From Amoebophrya sp. A120 (taxonomy: Eukaryota; Sar; Dinophyceae; Syndiniales; Amoebophryaceae): DNA of 64,000 nt. Position 1 is the stretch's first letter, and each line of letters begins with the position of its first letter. Below, in pieces: positions 58,810 through 64,000 of this stretch. Under the pieces are notes generated by a model. That model searched no databases and was not told where the DNA came from. It saw only the letters and a list, made by a program, of their open reading frames with translations. The position numbers and the translations under genes were made by a program. Where the stretch lies: the NCBI GenBank assembly GCA_905178155.1, contig CAJINV010000002.1, positions 5,870,476 through 5,934,475 of the forward strand. The letters are read 5' to 3'.

Positions 58810-61263
58810 TCATTTTGTTTTCTTTTTCTTCCGTGCACTAGCATTTTTGTTGTTTTTGCTTCCAGGAGAGGCAGTTTCCTGCAGAAGTAGATCCTCGTCT
58901 TTCATTTTAGCTGAAATCGGGCTTGGTAAGAAACGACCCGCGTGTTCAATTTGTCGCTTTTTTGCAGACGATGAAGATGCAGCAGAAGTCCCACCTCCGG
59001 GTGTACTAGTTGCGAGGTAGTGAACCCCCGACCTGGCGCTGCTGACGAAAGGCGAATGATGATCTTCCAGGCCTTCCTCTTCCTCGTCCCGGTCGCCTGA
59101 AAAAAGAGCTCCGTCGTCGCTTTCTGGACCCCCGCGTGCTGTTCCTGTCTTCCCAACGTTCTTGTGTCCCTTTCCCTCTGCTCCGACGTGCAACAAGCTT
59201 CCGCCGAGAATTGCGAAGACTAACCCGAATAAGTGGTACCAACCGAAGACTTTCGGGAAGATAACGTAGGACAAAGCGAAGGTTATCATCTTCCTGCACC
59301 CACAAATCGCGTTTGTTCTCGCCGCGTCGTACTCCTTCGTGATTTTAAAAATGATTCGCAAGCCCCAGAAGGACAGGAAATTGTCGAGGAACATCAGAAT
59401 CAAAACCTTGTTCCCAGTTTGCATCGGAATTCCGAGTCTGAAAATTGCCGGGTTCGAGTCGTGCGGCTTCGCGTAAAAGAAATTCTGCAATCTCGCGAGG
59501 TAACTAGATGAACTGTTTTGGAGGTATGTTGAATCTCCTGTCGCGACGAGGCCGGAAAGCAAGTAGTCCTTTCGGACTTCGTATGCAATGCAAAAGCATC
59601 GTACTAGTATAAATTGCATTACAAATTGGCTTAGCATTACAAATTGAATTTGTATTGCGGATTTGCCTTAACAGAAAGATCTGTAATGCATAAATGCAAT
59701 TAGTACGAGTACGATACTTTTCTTGCAGTGCATACTTCGACGCCGAGAAAATCGTCCCAGCTGAACCCTGCAAGGGTCAAAATATCCAAGAAAAAAACTG
59801 TGTTAGTTTAACTTTCTTTGGTTGGCAGCGTCACAAATTTGCTCTACATGACGGAGAAAACCTGTCATGCGCGGCTTGTAAGGGAAAACACACATGAAAA
59901 GAGGACTTCATGGTTGTCTGGCATGACAGGTGTAACTCCGTTGCATGTTCTGCATTACAGAGTTTTTACACTTACACAGATTTTTTCTTGCATACGACAC
60001 CCGCTCACTGTACCAGTAGTACCAGTTCTGGAACTCATTTGCGAACAGCATGGTGTAGCAGACCAGCAACACAAATCCGACGGAGTACTGGATCATCATC
60101 AGCAGATCTACTTCGCGACCTTTGGTAGAAGTAGTAGGTTGCGGCGCACGATGTTGACTTGCGGCTCGTGTAGCAAAAGGAAAAGCTTGTGTCTGTTTCC
60201 TCTTCTGCTGCAAAAACACCTGCTGAATGTTGACGCCAACGGATGCGCAGCAGATGTTCAACAGCATTAAGGCCAGGCCGTAGATGGAAAACCTGGGGGA
60301 CTCGAACCGCTCCCCAACTCCAAACACGGTGAGACCGAAGAAAACAGATAGACTGCCGATGTATTCCTGAGACGTGATAATCTTCTTGTTCGCTTCAACA
60401 TTCATCTCATCGCTCTGTCGCCGTCCAGATGAAGAAAGGACCATCCCGTACAACCGCCTTCCCAGCAGAATGCAGGGGACTTTTGCGCTCTTGCACATGG
60501 CTCCGAAGGTGAAAGATAAATGTTCGAAGGCGGAGGTCCCAGCGCCATGCGAAATCATCAGTAAAACGCCGGAGAGGAAGGCAGGGTCGTGCTCTTCGAC
60601 TTGTAAGATCGAAGATGGAACTCGTGTTGCAGTTGTAGAAGAGGGCGAGCTCTGCTGATTTTTTGCTAATGTATGTGTAGTGAGTTGTGTTGACATCTTC
60701 CCTTGATGTTGTATCAAATTTTTGACGAATGTCAGCCTGTTCCAGACGGATTTTCGCACCGCGTAGTTCCATTCATCCCAAAAACCTCGGTTGTTCCAAT
60801 TGCACAACGGGATCAACAAAACGTACAAACCGAACTCAAACAAGCAGTAGACCCACCCGAACCGGAAACCGTCGTGTTGGAAAACCGCTTCGGTAAGCAG
60901 CGCCGCTTGCCCGTGGAAGAGAAACACGATGAACGCGAGTTGCAGTAAACGAACAGTGCGCTGGTGGTGGGTTGATGGTGCTGCAACAGCTGCTAAAGAA
61001 TGAGAGCAGCTCTGCTTGGCAGTTTGCGTAGTGAGCGATTTTGTACTAGCTTTATTAGGCGGAAAAAAAGCCATGTTTTTGCTGCTAGCTGCACCTCCGG
61101 TGGGGGTCTGCTCGCGTCTTCTTGAGCGGTGCACCTGTCTTGCGCCACCGGTTGTACCAGTCGTGTTTTTCGCAGTAATTTGAGTTGCCGGGGAGGAGGC
61201 TGAGGCGCCCTGTGGCGTACCGCGCTTGCGCGCTTTCCCGTGGCCGTTGCGGGTAGTGGACAT
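58810..61263 (-). CDS. UAA-family nucleotide-sugar transporter (SLC35B-like)
   Basis: Exons 61263-60009, 59767-59735 and 59576-58810 give 684 residues from ATG at 61263. Intron 1 (60008-59768) is GT-AG with a strong GTGAGC donor and contains a family 2 element; intron 2 is a family 3 element joining GVE to VRKDYLL in phase. About eight to ten hydrophobic helices are visible, including LAFIVFLFHGQAALLTEAVF, SLSVFFGLTVFGVG, SIYGLALMLLNICCASVGVN, VGFVLLVCYTMLF and FPKVFGWYHLFGLVFAILGG. The RKMITFALSYVIF block followed by a Trp-His-Gly helix is the usual UAA/SLC35B signature. The likely role is exchange of a nucleotide sugar or PAPS across the ER or Golgi membrane. The N-terminal 100 residues and the C-terminal 90 are long polar extensions. 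The substrate cannot be predicted. Confidence 0.8.
59577..59734. repeat. Introner-like element, family 3
   Basis: Inverted ends TATGCAATGCAAAAGCATCG and its near-complement, flanked by CTTCG duplicates on the plus strand. Removing 158 bases keeps the frame. Not GT-AG at any slide (GT pairs with AA, TA with AG). Confidence 0.9.
59784..59994. repeat. Family 2 element inside a GT-AG intron
   Basis: Inverted ends AAGAAAAAATCTGTGTAAGTG and AAAAAAACTGTGTTAG-type. No clear flanking duplication remains. It lies wholly within the 241-base GT-AG intron 60008-59768, with a few exon-like bases on each side. Confidence 0.75.
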
Positions 61264-62166
61264 TGTGAATACGATTCAATAGGTTAGCGTTAAGGTTTTT
61301 GTTTTTGAAACAAGAATGGTGACGGCGACTCGGTGCGTTAGCAGGCCTGCAAGTACGCGACCGATCGTGGTTACGGTTAGCACGATACAAACGAAACGAA
61401 GGAACGTGAACGACGCAAAGCTGCACTTACTGAAACGCGACGCCCGATGAAACACGTAGTCAAAAAGACGCACCAGCTGCACCCTTCAGCAACACACGGC
61501 ACGGGAGTGCTGTTCCGCAGTCCGGGCGGTCAACAAGTAGCTCTAGAGTGCTCTCTACCTAGATTTCTGTAGTGAGTCATGAAGTGTTACCTCTGATGGC
61601 TCGTCAGTCTGTCGTAAAAGCTGCAAAAAAAAGATCATTTTTCGTACTACAACCAATCTATCATTCATTCGAATCAGGTGTTCAGTGTATGTTCATCAAT
61701 TTTGAAACTTAGAAGTTCTTGCCTGGGTTCATTCTATCTTTTTTTCTTCTGAAATTCATTCGTATTTTTTCAGTGGTTGAAATAATTAGCGCCTTCTCCA
61801 CGTACTGATAGTGGTAAAAAAGAAAGTATTTCGATGGTAAACAAAAGAAGAAACAAAGCAAGCTCTACGCAAAAGGTCCTTGATGGAATCCTTTACACAT
61901 CTATCAAATATATTTCAGCTGCGCCAGCAACAGATCTACTTCTGGCGTGAGAAAAAATAGAGGAAAAAGTTCTCGGCAGTAAAGCTCTGTCGAATAAAGG
62001 TTAAAAAGTACTGTCATTGGTACACGTACAAATCTTACAACATAAAAAGAACTTCTACTATTCGGACTATAATCGGATTTGAATGCTGCTTTTTCTAGTA
62101 TCGCACAGCAAATTCCTGCCGCAACCACCGCTAGCACTCAACCTTTGTGCCGTTCCTACTTCATCT
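61264..62166. other. AT-rich intergenic region
   Basis: Short frames only; no domain, RNA gene or inverted-repeat element recognised. Confidence 0.45.
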
Positions 62167-64000
62167 TCACCCCAAACTCTGCAAAATCTGCAGATAGGTT
62201 TCGTTCTCCGGCTCAATCCCCACCGCTTTTTGGATACAGTCCATCGCCATTTTTTTCTCCCCCAGGTACACATGCAAACTCGCCAGATTTGCGTAGCACA
62301 CGTGCAAGTTCGGATCCAAATCCGTTGCTTGCGTGTAGTAATCAATCGCCTCCTCCACCTTATCCAACGATTGCATCACGACCCCGAGGTGTGCGAGCGT
62401 TTCGGACAGAGAGATGTCGTTGTAGGTTTTTTCAGCAGATGAACCAGAAGACTTTATTGCCAACTTCTGCTCATTCGGATTTGCATTTGCATCGCCCGCG
62501 GCCACCGCTGGTGGATTGCTGTTGTTGGCAACTAGTACAACTTCCTGCCCATGCGTTTCCAAAATCTTTTTCACTTTCTTGAACATGGTTTCCGCCTCTT
62601 TCCAGCGCATTTCCTCGCATAGTTGCTCGGCCAGGTGGAAGAGATTGGACGGATCGTGACCCTTGTACGCTTGGGTGTCTGAAATAGGAGGTGCGGTGGA
62701 TATTACTGGTGTAGTTTGGTCGTCCACTGCTCCTGCCGGCGTTTCAAAAGCTTCTGGTGGTAATCCTTGTTGAGGAATTTCCTCTAATGTGGTTTCTTCT
62801 ACCTTTGGCGTCTGGTACAACATTTCTTCTGCTATTTGTTGTTCATGATCTGCCGCTCGCGCTCGTTCCTGTTGCGCCTTCCTCGCGGATGTAGTTTTGT
62901 TTGCCGGAGTCGTTGCGGAAGTTAAGTTCATCGGCTCTTCAACTGTAGAATCCACAGGAGCTGTTTCTTCAAGATCCGCGGGGGCACGCGAAGCTACGTC
63001 CTTCACCTGCTGGTGCAGCCCAGTCGCTTGAAAATTCTGGCTGCCCTCGATCGACACCGAAGGCGGTAATGGCGAATACACGTCGACTGTGCTTTCCTCT
63101 TTCACAGAGTCGAGTATTACCTCCTGTGCGGAGGTTTCGGTCGCGAGAGTAGAACCTACTAGAAGTGCAGCCGCTGCGCCAGGTTGTTCCTCTGGCGGCT
63201 CCGCGTAAAATGCGACCTGCTGCGGAACGAAGTTAGGCGTCGAGCTGGATAATTTTGCACTTTTCTTGTCTTGTTGTTGTTTTGTGGTCACGATTTTCCT
63301 CGTCATGCTTGAATTCGCTGTACTGCTTGATGATACGGCGCCGGGCCCGGTGGGGGCAGAAGTAGTAGAGGCCGCTGGCGCAGCTCCTGCTCCTGCTCCG
63401 CGCGCCGAACTACTCGATGAGACCGTGTGTTTCGGCGACTTGACCCCGCCCCTAGGCGCTGCCAACGCTTCCAACCTGCTGGCGTCGCTTTTCGGTTTTG
63501 AAGAGGCGCTATTCGTCGGTTGGAACGTGGATGAGTGGGAGACGGATTTCTTCTCTATTGCTAATTTTGGACTCGCTTTATTGCTACTACTTGAAGTTGT
63601 TCCTCCACCCTTCGCCGATCTGCTCGACAAACTCCCGCCGTGCCCACCGGACGAGGAGCCACTACGACCACGTTGCTGTTCGCGATGTAAAGAGCTCGTG
63701 GACAAACTTCCTGAGGTGGAGCGCAGTTCGCGAGAGGGGGAGGACGGGAGGGATTTTGCAGTTTTCGTCTTCGTCGTCGCATTTTTGAAATGAGTAGTAC
63801 CAGAAGCACCTGGGCCTGATGTAGAAGAAATGCCAGCTCCAGGTCCAGCTCCTCCTGAACTACCTCGCGAAATAAATGCGCGGCTACTTGTACTAATATC
63901 CTTTACGACAGCACTCCGACTCGCCGCAGAGGTTCTTGGACCACCGACGACCATATCTTTCTCTTCGAACGACACCGAAGCTGACTTGCTGTGGTTCCAC
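62167..64000 (-). CDS. TPR-containing protein, 5' end cut by the window edge
   Basis: The frame is open from the right edge to a stop at 62167, about 610 codons; the first listed initiator inside is GTG at 63975, but coding continues to the edge, so the gene is partial. The first 450 residues are Ser/Thr/Ala/Gly-rich. The C-terminal 150 residues hold two to three tetratricopeptide repeats: [40 protein letters not shown], and [19 protein letters not shown], the last followed by [13 protein letters not shown]. TPRs are protein-binding helical pairs, so an adaptor role is likely. The partner is unknown. Confidence 0.75.

Noticed and set aside
1-64000. CRISPR arrays, bacterial operons, ribosome binding sites, tRNA or rRNA genes
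   Set aside because: I looked for regular repeat-spacer arrays, cloverleaf-like sequence and rRNA-like blocks and saw none; intron content rules out a bacterial source.

Overview
The window looks like nuclear DNA of a gene-dense unicellular eukaryote, most likely an alveolate close to the parasitic dinoflagellate Amoebophrya (Syndiniales). Three things point there. All fifteen supported coding units read from the minus strand, like a dinoflagellate unidirectional gene array. The proteins are long and rich in Ser/Thr/Gly/Gln/Asn low-complexity sequence. Many introns are short mobile-element-like units with terminal inverted repeats and target-site duplications, which matches what I remember of Amoebophrya 'introner' elements. 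The species is an inference; the strand bias, repeats and introns can be read directly. TAA, TAG and TGA all act as stops, so the code is standard.

Layout, left to right, all minus strand: a low-complexity protein (143-1606); an unrecognised four-exon gene (1929-3862); a GC-rich island without a credible gene (about 4370-5205); a giant fibronectin type III protein of about 2,940 residues (6221-15717); an N,N-dimethylformamidase large-subunit-like, probably secreted protein (17361-22029); a small J-domain protein (23908-24336); a WW-like 3' exon (24543-24800); a membrane-anchored alpha/beta hydrolase (26133-30263); a very long repeat-rich protein (31475 to about 37457); an unrecognised two-exon gene (37586-40252); an NTF2/SnoaL-like protein (41300-43514); two diverged tandem copies of a tetraspan membrane protein (44695-47889 and 49370-52242); a second GC-rich island (about 52960-54220); a ubiquitin C-terminal hydrolase (54517-55440); a helical cytosolic protein (56315-58260); a UAA-type nucleotide-sugar transporter (58810-61263); and a TPR protein cut by the right edge (62167-64000).

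The main result is the intron system. I reconstructed sixteen introns that are almost exactly one inverted-repeat element plus one copy of a short flanking duplication. In each case removal joins two open frames in phase. They fall into six families by inverted-repeat sequence, yet nearly all begin with TAT and end with ATA. Only three of the sixteen can be read as GT-AG even after sliding the cut along the duplicated bases. Ordinary GT-AG introns occur in the same genes, so both kinds of intron coexist within single transcripts. One family is present in both orientations, and the two tetraspan paralogues carry elements of different families at what look like equivalent positions. The genes show no shared pathway.
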